Position numbers and translations under genes: made by a program | NCBI GenBank assembly: GCA_037176725.1 | Contig: JAZBRS010000049.1 | Span: 15,890,001-15,954,000, forward strand | From: Posidonia oceanica | Lineage: Eukaryota > Streptophyta > Magnoliopsida > Alismatales > Posidoniaceae | Direction: 5' to 3' | Length of the DNA: 64,000 nt | Notes under the pieces: generated by a model | Databases searched by the model: none | Told to the model about the DNA's origin: nothing | Seen by the model: the letters and a program-made list of their open reading frames with translations, nothing else | Shown here: one piece after another, positions 18,621 to 30,800 of the stretch | Numbering within the stretch: the stretch's first letter is position 1 | How the letters are laid out: each line of letters begins with the position of its first letter

Positions 18621-20977
18621 TTTCTCGCTTGCATTTGCATATAGGGCTGTGATGCTTACTGTCTGGAGTTCTCACGAGTTAGGTTTCGCCTAATTCGGAA
18701 CACGGACAGCGCAGCTGAGCATTTAGAAAGCACGTTTACTTCTTTGCTTTGTTTCATCCCACTTAGAGCACACCTTGAGCATTCATTCAGGCATTTAAAG
18801 GCACATAGGCATTCAATCCTGCATTCCCCTGCGTATGCGAGCGTAAGCCTAGAAAGACCGATTTTCGGGCGTGTCGGGGGTGCCTAATACCTTCCTCGCA
18901 CGTAACAGGAGTCCTTACCCTGTCTTTTGGCCCGCAATGACCATACTGCCTTTATCCTAGGCTAGAGTCATCTCATTTGCATTTGTTTGCATTTGTTTTC
19001 CTCTGCATTGCTTTGCTTTGCATTTCTTGCTTGGTTTTGCGCGTTAATTCACGCATTGCCCCGGTTTTCCTCGTCTTCCGTTAATAGACGTGGTGGCGAC
19101 TCCGATTTGTCTTATCTTTCCCTTTTCTCCTCGATTTCAAGTGTTTTCGAGTTGAGCCTCTTCCTCGGATCTCAATCGCCGCTAATAGCGAGCCTGATTC
19201 CGATCGGGATCGCTACAGCCTTTACCCCTCTTCCCAAGCTCAAAACCTAACCAAAATCCATAGGAAAACCCACCAATACCCACTTAGCAAACCTGCCCGA
19301 ACACTTAGAAAACCTCAAACCTAGACCGTTCCCAAAAACCCTAGAAAACCTAGGTGAAACTACCCTTTTCCTACACCTTGAAACCCCTCTAAAACCTTCT
19401 TAGAATCAAACCAAAACTTCAGAACCAACACCTCAAATCCTAGACTGCCCACTCACCAATTTTCATCCCATTCCAAGACCTTTAAGACCTCCATTCACTC
19501 AAATTATCCTTTTCTCTCTCCGGGATTATCATTTTCTCTCTCCTCTCTCTCTCCTGTTTATCATCTCTCTTTTCATCCCTTTCCTACCCTTTCTCTGGTC
19601 TGGCTGTGAGCCCCCTCTGTGCTTCTGTCCTTCCTCTATCTTATCCCTATTTTTACTTTATTTTTAGCATTTTTTCTGAATTTTAGAAATCATTTTCCTC
19701 CAACCTATCTCTTTTCCTTTTATCTCCCTCTTTTTTCCATTTCTTTCCTCCTTTTTTTTCCTTTTCTCTCTTTTGCAAAAATCCATAAAAACCCCTAAAA
19801 ATCTGTAAAACCCCAAAACATGAAAGAAACAAATCAGAACCCTAAGAAAAACAATTAAAAAACATTAAACAAGCAATTAAAAACCTAAACTTAACTAAAT
19901 CAAGCTAAAAGAAAAACCAAGCATGTCAGCTAAAAAAATGCAAAACAAATCAAAAGAAAACACTGAAAAATCAAGGAAAAAACTAAAATGAAATCAAAAC
20001 CCACCCAAAAGTAAAAACCTCATCAGAAGAATTAAAAAACAAACATTAAAAAGAAGAATCAAAAAACAAACATTAAAACAAGTAATTAAAGAAGCAAAAG
20101 ACTTAACCTAACAAACCTAAGAAAAAACAAATTAAAAAACTTAGTTAAAAGGAAAAGAAAAACACATTTAGAAGACTTAAAAACACCTCATCAAACCAGA
20201 GAAATCTAACTAAAAACTTCAAGAAAAATCAACAAATAAAAATCAAAGCAAAATTTAAAAGACTTAAGAAAGAAAAAACCCTAAGAAGACTAAAACTTAA
20301 AAACCTGAAAACAACCCTGGTTAATGTGAAAATAAATCCTAAAAAATCCTAATCAATATCCTAAGTGTCCAACAAGGGAAACCCAATTTTTAAAACAATT
20401 TAAAAAAGGTTTAACAAACATTTAATCAAGTGAAAACTAATTAAAAACAAAACCAAAACCTTAAAACCCTAACCAAGCCCAAAACACATTAATCAACCCA
20501 AAATGGTCATTAAAAAATCTAATTAAAATCCTAATTCACAACACAACCTTTCTAGTTTATTTATTTATTTTTAGTTTATTTTTCCTAATTTTATTTCCTC
20601 ACTTTTCCCTCTCTTTCTTCCTTCTTTCCCATTTTTCTTTCCTTTTCTTCCTTACTGGGCCCGTTGGCCCGTTTCTCCCTTCCTCCTTTATTTCTTTTTC
20701 TCGGCCCACAGCAGTCCGGCCCGCCCTTCTTCTTCTTCCTTCTTCTTCCTCGCGCTCCCACCGGTTTTCTCTCCCGCAAGCTGCTGCAGTCTTCCCTCCG
20801 CCATTCAAAATTTGAAGCCTTCCATCACTTCGGTCTACAGCAGCTCGCCGCTTCTCCTCTATCTCAGCACCGTTCCCAAGAGGCATTGAATGCCGGTCGC
20901 CTCGCCATCCCTTCCGCTGCAGTGCGTCGCCGTTGAATTCAAAATCCTAGTGCGTGCACCGGCAGCTTTCCTCCTGA

Positions 20978-20983
20978 TATAAG
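20978..20983 (+). promoter_or_regulatory. TATA box in 5' LTR of element B
   Basis: CCTGATATAAGCCTCC lies in a GC-rich context and is conserved with the 3' LTR (39638) and with element A (15276). Confidence 0.65.
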
Positions 20984-23680
20984 CCTCCAGTCATCCCTTC
21001 CTTCGGGCGGCCCTTTTTGATCATCCAGAGAGTGAGAGAAGCAGAGCCCATCAGTTAGCAATCAGCAACCTGGGAGAAAAACCAGAATTTCAGTAGCTTT
21101 CTCCACCTGAACGACCTCCTCTTTCTTCCTCTGTATCCTCCAATTCCCAGTGAGAAGAGCCCGAGAGGGAGAGCCTGAGAGTGTGCTTTGGCATCCCGGA
21201 GAGAGATCGCAATTCCAGGGCCTTTCCCCATCAGAACCTTCTCCAATTCCTTCCTCCATCTTCAGCAGATCCTTCTCCTCTTTTGCCAGTAACCCAAACC
21301 CCGTCCAAGCCCCAATTTCTCTCCCATTTGATCCCCCAAGCTCACCCAGTAACCCTGCATCCTTCCTTCACCACTTCACGGCCATTCCACCCCTGAAACC
21401 ATCCCAAATCACCCTCAGATCACTTGAAACTCCAACTGTAAACCCAACACAACCCACTCCAGAATTTCCTTCACTCCAGTCCACTGATTCCTCCCAAACC
21501 CCACCTGAAGATTCACCAGACCATTACCTTCCCAGAGCGCCTGACATCAGACCCGGCCATCCACCACAGACCGAGAATTCCACAACAAACACCTGTCTTC
21601 TCCACTGACTAGAAAATCAACCGAGCTCCGAACCTTCTCTACACTCTCCGGAAATCCCATCCAGCAATCCAGAACCGCTCCCCGGACCTCCAGCAACCTC
21701 CCGGAGGGTCCCATCCAACCAGACGAGCAGCAGACACTCCCCCCGACCCCCGGCTGTTTTTCTGAACCCACAGAGTGCCGGATTTCTCTCCAAGCTCTGA
21801 AGCTTCCATCCAACTGACCGGGAAGCACCGGAAGATCGCCCTAAAGCAGCTCCAGCCCTCGCGAGCAGCCGGCGACGCCCGCAGCGACCGGACGACCCCC
21901 ACCGGCCACCTCCGGAACTGCTGAGGTCGGGAGGACACCTCAGACGCGGAATCAGGTAAAATCTTCTTCCCTTAGTCTTCTTTTCTTCCCGCGATGCTTC
22001 TCCACCCTTTAGGATAGCGTTTCCAGTCCTCCTGCTCCGTCGCCGTTTGCTGCTCCGGTCGTCTTCTCCGGCACAGTTCTCCGGCCTTCACGGCGCTCCG
22101 GCCAGCGGAACGTCGCCCCGGTGACTCCCTCAGCTCCGCACGGACGCCAGGAGGCTCCTTCGGTCTTCGGAACGCAGCTCCGCTGCGTTGAACGGCCGGA
22201 CCAAGCCTCTGAGTCTTTGCAGAACTCCGGCGAGCGCTCCGGCGCGATCCAGGCCACGTCGTCCTCCGCTGATCGCCGCCCTGTCTCCGCCAGCTCCGGG
22301 AGCACCTCCCCCGCCGTCCAGCGCCTCCTCAACAGCCCTGTGCCGGCGGTCGCGGGCGCTGGCAGCCTGCTGCTACAGTGCCCACGGCCGTTGGCCGTTT
22401 ACTGTTCATTTATTTTCCTGTTAATATAGTTTGCTAGTAAATATTGCATATTAGGTCTAAGTTTTTTTATTTTTGCATTCTGGTCCTTCTGTCATTTAAT
22501 TTGCTTAGTATTTAATTCAAAACCATGCTAAATTGCACTAAGTATTTCTGTTTTTCTGTATTTTCAAGTCAGTCCATTTACTGTGCATTCCAGTTATAAT
22601 TTTTTATGTTTTAGCCCCTCTGTTTTTAATTTTTGCATCCAGGTCCTGCAGTAGTTTATTTAATTTAAATGCATGAACTTTGTCTTATGATATTGCATTC
22701 TGAACCCCTGTTTTTTCTCTTTTTTGCATTTTCATCCTCTGCACTGTAGTAACTTAGGTTTCATTTTTAATTTTTGCATGCTGCATTGCATATTTGTCCC
22801 TCGGTTTTTTCATTTTTGCATGTAGGTCCTGTTAAATGCACAGTAATCATTTTGCATGCATTTTTGCTTATTGCATTGCATTTTCAACCCTGTTTTTTTA
22901 AAAATTGCACATCAGTCCTGTCTTTTGATTTCAGAGCATGTTTTACATATAAAATTGCATATTTGACCCCTGCATGATTCAAAAATCATACATAGGTCCT
23001 TGCATCCTTTAAAAACCATGTAAAAAGACTGTTTTGCCCCTAAAGTTGCATCTTAGCTCCTATGCTTACAAAATTGCATGTAGACCCTCCACTTGCATCC
23101 CCGGACTCCCCAGAACCCTGTTTTCTGGAAAATTTGCACTTTAGACCCTAGTTTTTTTCCAAAATTGCATTCTGATTTCTTTTTGCTTTCAAAACTTCTT
23201 CCAATGCATATCCTCTTTTCAAAATAATTTTCTGAGCCCAGTCTTTTGTAAAATAAAGCCCTGCCCTCTCTTGTTTTCAAAACCCTCCTCTGTGGACCCC
23301 ATCCTTTGTGAAAACTAGCATTTAGCCCCTTTTCTTTTTCAAAAATGCTTTTGAACTCCTGTCTTTTCCAAGTTTTTCCCCTTGTCTCTTCTTGCTTGTG
23401 CATGCATTCTGCATCCATTTAGTCTTGCATTTTTAGCATCCTTTTGCACACACTAAGCACCTTTAGCTCCCCTTCACTTGGGAGGACCTTTTGCACACCC
23501 CTAGGACCTCCTGAATACTTAGATCTGCTTTTCTCCCCTGTTCTGGCCCTCCTGCCTTGAAGCGGCGATATCTTCCAATCCGGCCGTTGGATCTCCTCAA
23601 GCAAGCTGCCCAAGCGACTGCAGCGAAGCGCTCTTCAGCATGGACTAGACAGATCTCAGATTAGGCTCCCGGATTTCCAG

Positions 23681-24006
23681 GTATGTCCTCCTGAGCCCTT
23701 GCATTGCATTCATTTGCATGCCATTTGCATAGTTTTCCTCGCTTTCAATTTCTGTCTCTTTGAGCATGTAGGATAGGACCTCCCCTTTCTGCTTGGCAAC
23801 TTAGATCCCCGTTTCGCGTTTCCCCATGTGTTTTGTGTTGAGTTTTCCCTGGATTTACCACTTAACGTGACTTTCTTCCCCCTTTTCCACGATCCGATCG
23901 CATCGCGAGCTTTGGGCAGCGTGCGAGACAGATCGTGGAACGGTTTAGTGGGAAACGGTCACAAAGGTGTGGTAATCCCTCCGTTTGCTCACTCTCCCCT
24001 TTGTAG
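23681..24006 (+). other. Candidate 326-nt intron in 5' LTR of element B
   Basis: The donor is CCAG|GTATGT and the acceptor CCCCTTTGTAG|GTCTTC. The same pair at 42341-42666 in the 3' LTR has the same length. Confidence 0.5.
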
Positions 24007-24129
24007 GTCTTCACACCTACTCTGTGTGGCCCCGGACAGCGCCTGTTCTCACACATGCGTTGTTCTACCTCTCCTTTTACTGCTTCTAATCTTTTCCTTG
24101 CATTTGCATTCGCACGGCTTTTCCGAGGT

Positions 24130-24420
24130 TTTATCTCGCTGCTTTTGGCACAGTTTTGCGTGCCCGCTCTCATTTTGGCACCGTTTTGCGTGCCTGCTTT
24201 GTCTTTCGCGCCGTTTTGCGCGCTCGCCCTTTTTTTGGCACAGTTTTGCGTGCCCGACATCGTCTTTTGCACTGATTTGCGTGCCGCCTTGCTTTCTCGC
24301 TCGTTTTGCGTGTCGATCTTGTCTTTTTTGCACCGTTTTGCGCGCTTTCTTGTTTTTCACCTCGTTTTGCGTGTTTTATACCGTTTTCTCTCGCATGTCG
24401 ATTGCATTGCATGGTTTTGC
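24130..24420 (+). repeat. LTR minisatellite, element B 5' LTR
   Basis: Units with GTTTTGCGTGCC or GTTTTGCGCGC cores alternate with short spacers. There is one more unit than in the 3' LTR, showing slippage or recombination since insertion. Confidence 0.8.
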
Positions 24421-25029
24421 CGTTGTTTTGCTTTTTCGCTTGCATTTGCATATAGGGCTGTGATGCTTACTACCTGGAGTTCTCATGAGCCAGGTTTCGC
24501 CCGGTTCGGAACACAGACAGCGTAGCTGAGCACTTAGACAGCACGTTTACTTCCTTGCTTTGCATCTCTCCACTTAGAGCACACCTTGGGCATTCATTCA
24601 GGCATTCATTGGCATTTAGGCATTCAAATCTGCATTTCCCTGCGTATGCGAGCGTAAGCCTAGAAAGACCGATTCTCGGGCGTGTCGGGGGTGCCTAACA
24701 CCTTCCCCGCACGTAACAGGAGTCCTTACCCTGTCTTTTGGCCCGCAATGACCATATCGCCCTTATCCTAGGCTAGAGTCATCTCATTTGCATGTATTTG
24801 CATCTGTTTTCCCTTGCATTGCTTTGCCTTGCATTTCTTGCTTGGTTTTGTGTGTTAATTCACGCATTTCCCCCGGTTTTCCTTGTCTCTCGTTAATGGA
24901 CATGGTGGCGACTCTGATTTGTCTTATCTTTCTCTTTTCTCCTCGATTTTAAGTGTTTTCGAGTTGAGCCTCTTCCTCGGATCCAATCGCCGCTAATAGC
25001 GAGCCTGATTCCGATCGGGATTGCTATAG

Positions 25030-25047
25030 TGGCGACTCTGCTGGGGA
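25030..25047 (+). promoter_or_regulatory. Primer binding site of element B (arginine-tRNA type)
   Basis: TGGCGACTCTGCTGGGGA begins one base after the LTR end. From memory this is the arginine-tRNA type of PBS described for Ogre elements. The identical site is in element C (44940-44923, reverse). A shorter look-alike TGGCGACTCTGATTTG lies inside the LTR 125 bp upstream (about 24905). Confidence 0.85.
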
Positions 25048-25611
25048 TGCTAGACTCCGGCTTTCGCCTTCGCTTTCGCTCGCTTGGGATTTGCTTTCTT
25101 TGTCTGCCTTGTGTGCCTTCTTTGCCTATTTTGCTCGCTTTTCTGTGCAAACTCCTAGAAAGTCGCTTTGGCGGGGTAGAGGCCACCAACGCACCACCCT
25201 GTCATTTCCTGAGCTTTGGGCCGGGAGTTAGACAGGGAACCTACTTTTCTGACCTGAGTCGGTGACCCGTACACCCAGGGATACCCGAAGTAGATTACCT
25301 TGCTAGGAAACACTAGTTAGGTAAGGGGGGCATGCTAGAAAGCATACATATCATTCATGCCATTTAATTAACTCATTTGCATTCATCTTTTTGGTTTCTA
25401 ACCCTAATTTCCTTCTGTAGTGTCAGCGTGATCGGTAAAGCGAGTTTCCCTTTGCCAGAGCTCGAGTACCGACCCTCGTTGACGCTCCTGTTGCGACTTT
25501 ATTCGCGACCATTCCTTTTCTGAGCTATCCGCCTTTGCGAAGATAGCTCCTCTTAGGAATCACCGCTTGAACACTCGTCGCAGCCCTGTTCTCACGCGCT
25601 CTAGGTCAGCA
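25048..25611 (+). other. Leader of element B with a candidate 100-nt intron
   Basis: There is no ORF. TTAG|GTAAGG (GT at 25321) is followed by a branch-point-like CTAAC (25398-25402), a pyrimidine stretch and CTTCTGTAG (ending 25420), which together make a plausible 100-nt plant intron. In the homologous C leader the donor is changed (TAAGTTGAGG), which weakens the case. The gag ATG at 25612 follows 191 bp downstream. Confidence 0.45.
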
Positions 25612-28600
25612 ATGGCCCAGTACGTTAGTGAGCCTTCCTTTACTCCTGTCACGGAGGGTGTTTCCGTTCCGGCCCCTCCGGTTGCTCCTTCTATCCCCCT
25701 TGTTCCCCCTCCGACGCCAGGGTTTCCTCCCCTAACGTCTCCAGGTTCTTAGTACGTCTTGGGACAGTGGCAAGCACCTCTTCCTCCGGATCCGGTCGCC
25801 GAATCTATCTTGACGACCGTTACTCGCGTTTCGGAGATGCTACTGCCCCCTCCATCCCAGGGATACGTCGCTTTCGACATCCCTTCCACCGTCGCTGCGA
25901 CCTTTGCTGTAGAATCCTTTCCTCCCGGACAGTCTGTGTCCGTGCCACATGTTTCTCAGCCTTCGTCGGCACTGCACTTCAGCGTCCCCACTGGCGAGAC
26001 GCCCGAGGCACAGTACCAGCACCTGATGGAGCTTGCCTAGAGACTGCAGGGCATGGCTCTATCAGTCCGTCCTTCTTCTATTCCTGTCGTTCCTGAGGTT
26101 CCTCTGAGGCCAGTTCCTGCATTCCATGCATCGACCTCCACACCTCCGCCTCGACCATCGTCTCAACTGCTCACGGTTCCGACGATGGGGGCCCGTTTAC
26201 CGCCTCCTGCTGCACAACACTTAGCACAGCATGCTCCACTTCCCCCTAGTGGTCAGTCCTTTGGACCGGCTGGAGCCCAGTACCTCACTGGATTGCTGTC
26301 TGGCACTCCGCCTGTACAGCAACTGGTGCTCCGTCATCCTACCCCTAGCACAGCACAGCATGGCATCTACTCTTCTCCTCTGCATCAGGTCCAGCATCCT
26401 GCATACACTCCTGCATACACAGTCCCCCAGCACGGATACGCCGGCCATCCCATTGCTCCACCAGGCGACGCTATGGTAGATCCGGAGGAGCACTTAGGTG
26501 CGACCCATCCGGCGTATGTGCTCGCTACCCCTGCTGATCCCTCTCCTACAGCAGCAATCCCAGACCCCATCAATAACCGGATGGACGTCTTGGAGAAGGC
26601 ACTACGACTAGTGCAGGGTACTGAGCACCAGACCTACCAATTCTGAGACCTCTGCTGCTTTCCAGAGGCGGTACTCCCTCCGAAGTTCAAAATCCCGGAC
26701 TTCGAGAAGTATAATGGTAGGGGCTGCCCCATAGCCCACTTGAAGGCGTATTGCGGTGATCTCGCTCAGCTTCAGGCTGACGAGAGGTTGCTGATCCGCT
26801 TGTTCTAGAAGAGTTTGACCGGGCCGGCACTCAAATGGTTTACATCGCTTGACATGTCAGCCATCAAGACTTGGAACGACCTCAGTCAGGCGTTCTTGGA
26901 ACAATATTCCTTCAACCTCGATCTGGTCCCAAAGAGGGCGGACTTGATCGCAATCAAGCAGAATTGTGGCGAGCCGTTCGGGGAGTACGTCGGCCGCTGG
27001 CACGCCCTTGCCTCTCAGGTTCGAGATAGACCTTCTGACGAGGAGTCTATCGAGATCATTATCAAAGGGGTGCAGCCGTCTCTCAGAGCTCTGCTTAGCA
27101 TCCAACCAGTCACTACTTTTGCGGCACTCATCAGAGCTGGAGCGCGCGTGGAGAGTTCTCTGCGGAGTGGCAACTTCCCGGCTCTCTCTGCGTTCGCTAA
27201 GCAGGCAGTGATCAGCAGTAACAGTGCCAACAGCAGCGCCTCCAACAACAACAGCGGCAGCAACAACAACCGCCCGAAGAGGAAGGACTCGCCGAAAACC
27301 GCTGTTGCATTCGTCGACTCCCCTGCTGTGCCTGTTCGCTTGCCATCCCGGCCTGCCCCAGCTCAGATGGTGTACGCTCCTGCACCTAGGAATCCACCCA
27401 CACCACACATCACTACCACCGCTAGACCGGTCTATCCTGCTGCACCGGTTCAGCAAGGCTCATACCAGAGGCAAAGAAGGCCACCCATTGAGAAGCGGAG
27501 ATTCGCCCCACTGGTGGAACCGCTCACGGTCATCTTGCCAAAGGTTGCATCGCTCCTGAAGTTCCCGGAGGTTCGTCCGCCACCAAGTCCTCTGCCGCAT
27601 TGGTTTAGGCCGGACCTCTTTTGCAATTTCCATCGAAGCGCCGGGCATTCGACGGACAATTGCTTCTCCCTGCGGAACGCTATTCAGGACTTGATCGAAT
27701 CGGGAACGATTGTGATCGACACGCACGAGGCATCCACTCAAGCACACACACATGCATCTGCACATTCAGCTGTTCCCCCTCTTTCTGGCATCATCCACCA
27801 ACCCTTACCGGAGCACTCTTATCCGGGAGGGGCGGGGACCTCAGGCATCCACTCTGTCTTTCCTTCTAGGCCTGCTACCTCTATGGTAGACCCTTCTGAT
27901 CTCATCTCTGACATCTCTGAGCCTTTCCCTCAAGATCTCTATCTTGCGGCAGTTGCCGGCTCCGAGTCGGGAATTCACATGATCCGACCGCGTGCCAGGC
28001 CGGAGCGCCCTCTCGCGCCTCCCACCGTGCTTCCCCAGGCTCAATCCCCTGTGCACCTTCTAGCTAGGGCCCAGCCTAGTTCCCCCATCCACCTCTTAGG
28101 GCGACCTCAGCTACACCTTCTAGGCAGACCTCAACCTGCCCCAGCCTTCCCACCCCAACAACCATACCCTCTAGAGAGACCTCAGTATCCTGTAGGTCCC
28201 CCTGTAACCCCTCCTGTGCTCGCAGCACGTGCTCCAATGGTTATTGACTTAACCTTGGACACCCATCGCGTCCCTTACAGCTACGCCACAGAGATGTGCG
28301 CGGAAGTAACGCGATCGGGGAGGGTTTACAGGCCCCCAACACCGGCAATTAGGCCAACTCACCCTAGACCTGTTATGCCCCCACCCTCTAGCCAACCCAT
28401 AGCGGATCTGACCTCGAGCCAGCCTGTAGCTAGCCAGATCCCTGCCCAACCTGTAGTAACCCAGCTTCCTGCCACTACCCCCTTAGAGCCTGCCAGAACT
28501 ACCCCTCCCCTTGCCAAAAAGAGCCAACCTAAGGCAGACATAACCTCCCAACTTAAGAAGGTCAAAGCCGACATTTCTATCTGGGACTTGATCCACACCT

Positions 28601-30800
28601 CTGCCGAACACCGCGAGGCTTTTCTTCGCGTGTTCCAGGCTGCCCGTGTGTCCCAGTCCATTGAGCCTTCAGCCTTGGAGAGCATGGTTGGGTTGATTGC
28701 GGAGCCCCAGGTCATCTCTTTTACGAGTGATGAGCTGCCTCCGGTGGGGATTAATCACAACCAGCCCCTATTCGTCACGGTGCAGTTCAAAAACTTTCGC
28801 ATTCCCCTAACACTGGTTGATAATGGGTCAGGCCTTAACGTCTGCCCCTTGCGTACTGCAACCAAGCTCGGATTCAAAGCCGAGGACATCACGCCAGCCG
28901 TGAAGGGAATGACAGCTTTTGACAACACTCACCATGACGCTTTAGGGATTCTGATTATCCCTCTTGCTATTGGCCCGGTGGTCTTCGACGTGGAATTCTA
29001 TGTCGTCGACTTGAAGCCGAACTTCAATCTTCTGCTTGGGCGCCCTTGGCTCCACAAGCATCAGGTCCTTCCTTCGACCCTCCATCGAATGATAAAGTAC
29101 CGTCGCGGTGATGATGTCATTGTCGTCATGGCGGAGAACTTTGAGAAGGAGCGGATCGAAGCAGTCTCCCCCGTGTCTTCGCAATCTATCCCGTTTGACC
29201 CCGAGACTTTTGAAGCCCTATATCGCGTTAATCGGTGCGAGCCGGTTAACTTCATTCCTGATCTTGAACGTGTCAACTCCTTGACTGTTCACAGCAACCC
29301 CTTTCGAATGGTCGAGAATGTATGTCACAGGTGGGGTTACGTAAAGGGTACGCCGCTCGGGCGTCACGGCCAGGGGATCGCAAAGCCGATCGTAGCAGTG
29401 GAGCAGAGGAAATCTGAAGGCCTCGGCTACGAACCCAAGCCCAACAAAGATCACTGCTTTCAGCTCAATAATCCAGAACCGGCCATTCCCAGAGACCTCA
29501 CTAACTTTACCAGTGCAGGAACCCTGGGATCGACCGACGATCAAGACACGGCACCGACAGAGGATTGGGTGTGTGTTGAGGACTACTACTCGGATGAGGA
29601 GCAGTCTGGCACAACAGAGGCAGTCCCAACCGGCACAGCAGAAACAGTGATCAGAGCAGAGGCCACACAGTCAGTCTATTCAGCTCTTCCTCTGGCAGAA
29701 ACAGCAGGCAGCTCAGCAGGCTCTGTGGCAGAACTAGCAAGTTCCCACTCTTTTGCATCCACATCTGCATCTCAAGAACAGACAGCAGCAGTGCAGGAGT
29801 CAGAGACACTCCTTCTGGCAGAATCAAGCAAGCTACTAGCGGTCACAGCAGCACCAGTGCCACTGTCCCTATCTTTGGAGGGGCAGTTAATCAACCCAGT
29901 CAGCAGCGCGGCTCAGCCCGCTTTAGCAGCCACACCTTCAGGAATGCAGCCAGCGCAGTCCGCTTCGCATCCTCCTGACAACCAGCAGCAGCTCTCATGG
30001 CAAGACCCCATGGCGTCAGAGGCTGCACTCTCTCAGTTACGGCCCGATACAAAAGGCCTATTGAGCACTACATTCTCCGGGCCCTTGAGCCCTCAGAAGA
30101 GTGTCTCTGCTTACTCTTCACCCGCAACAGTGACCCTGGCAGCTTATCCATCTGTGGCACCGTTGACATGTCTATTTGGGCCTTCTACATCATAGTTGTC
30201 GCCATCGGACGCGCCCGTGAACCAAATCATGCAGATTCCAAGGGCAGCAACCCGTCTTGCAGCCGGGCCAGTGCCGCAGGCCCCCGGTGCCTACTACGTC
30301 GACTCCCCCTCGGACGAGGAAGAAGGAGTGGCGATAGAAGCCCAGGTCGATTCTTGGATGTCTGACTTAGAGCTACTTTATCAAGAACAGCTCAAGTCGA
30401 TAGCAGAAGACCTGATAGAGCATCAAGCTGCAGAAAGGAAAGGGAAAGCTGTGGTTACGGACCCTCCTCTGCAAGAAGACCATGCCTCTATCATGGTCCT
30501 GGAAGAAGACTCAGCAGCGCCGGACTCCCCTAGACCAGATGAGCTCATCACTCTCCAATCAGAAGGCGGGTCTAGGTGGTTTGTGCAACGCATGCCTCAC
30601 CGGAGCAGCACAGCGAGCGGCGATGCTCAGATCAGCCGCCAGTCCGGCATACCCTCGACAAGCACACTGGAAGACCCAGAGGAGGAAGCATCAGCAGTGC
30701 AAGCAGCAGCAGTAACAGAGCAGAAAGCAGAATCAGTAACAGAGCTGTCAACAGCCTCAGCAGCAGAACAGTCAGCAATTTCAGCAGCAGAATCAGCAAG
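25612..30800 (+). pseudogene. gag-pro: Gag-protease pseudogene of element B
   Basis: The frame starts at ATG 25612 (MAQYVSEPSF) and is homologous to A throughout. It is broken by in-frame stops at 25750 (TAG), 26038 (TAG), 26644 (TGA), 26806 (TAG) and 30193 (TAG). The first four correspond to CAG, CAG, CGA and CAG in A, all C-to-T. Between stops the gag core, knuckle (CNFHRSAGHSTDNC, with the Cys lost in A), protease (LVDNGSGLNV near 28816-28845) and G-patch-like segment are preserved, and the frame runs through the site where A has its 1-bp deletion. The Ser/Ala/Gln linker ends near 30800, where a deletion removes RT and RNase H and shifts the frame. Confidence 0.9.

Larger units (their letters stand above)
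1..19217 (+). mobile_element. Element A: Tat/Ogre-like Ty3/gypsy LTR retrotransposon, 5' part outside window
   Basis: The window opens on the second base of the gag start codon (compare element B, ATG at 25612), so the 5' LTR, PBS and leader lie to the left. Visible parts in order are gag-pro, RT joined to integrase, a spacer with a lysine-rich frame, a DUF7745-like ORF, a repeat-rich 3' region, a polypurine tract and a 3' LTR of 5845 bp. Very long LTRs, an extra ORF and a long repeat-bearing 3' region are known traits of the Tat/Ogre branch of Ty3/gypsy. The LTR ends with CTACA at 19217, and the next base resumes inside the LTR of element B, which suggests A inserted into B. RNase H is missing, so A is probably non-autonomous. 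Confidence 0.85.
13373..19217 (+). repeat. 3' LTR of element A (5845 bp)
   Basis: The LTR starts TGTTGACACCCC directly after the polypurine tract and ends GGGATCGCTACA, matching the ends of the B and C LTRs. U3 (to about 15300) has a CT-rich block (13750-14060), a long A-rich, T-poor block (14060-14830), then a pyrimidine-rich block. A TATA box lies at 15276. Downstream are a GC-rich segment (16100-16650), an AT-rich segment of repeated TTTGCA words, splice-like signals, a GTTTTGCGTGCC minisatellite (18340-18620) and a block conserved in every related LTR here (about 18830-18960). Confidence 0.9.
19218..25028 (+). repeat. 5' LTR of element B, first ~128 bp missing
   Basis: It is collinear with the 3' LTR (37875-43659) and ends GGGATTGCTATA, with TA where the 3' copy has CA. 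Layout as in the A LTR: CT block, A-rich block, TATA at 20978, GC-rich segment near 21900-22400, TTTGCA-rich segment, minisatellite and conserved block. It has one minisatellite unit of about 34 bp that the 3' LTR lacks (near 24145-24180). Confidence 0.9.
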
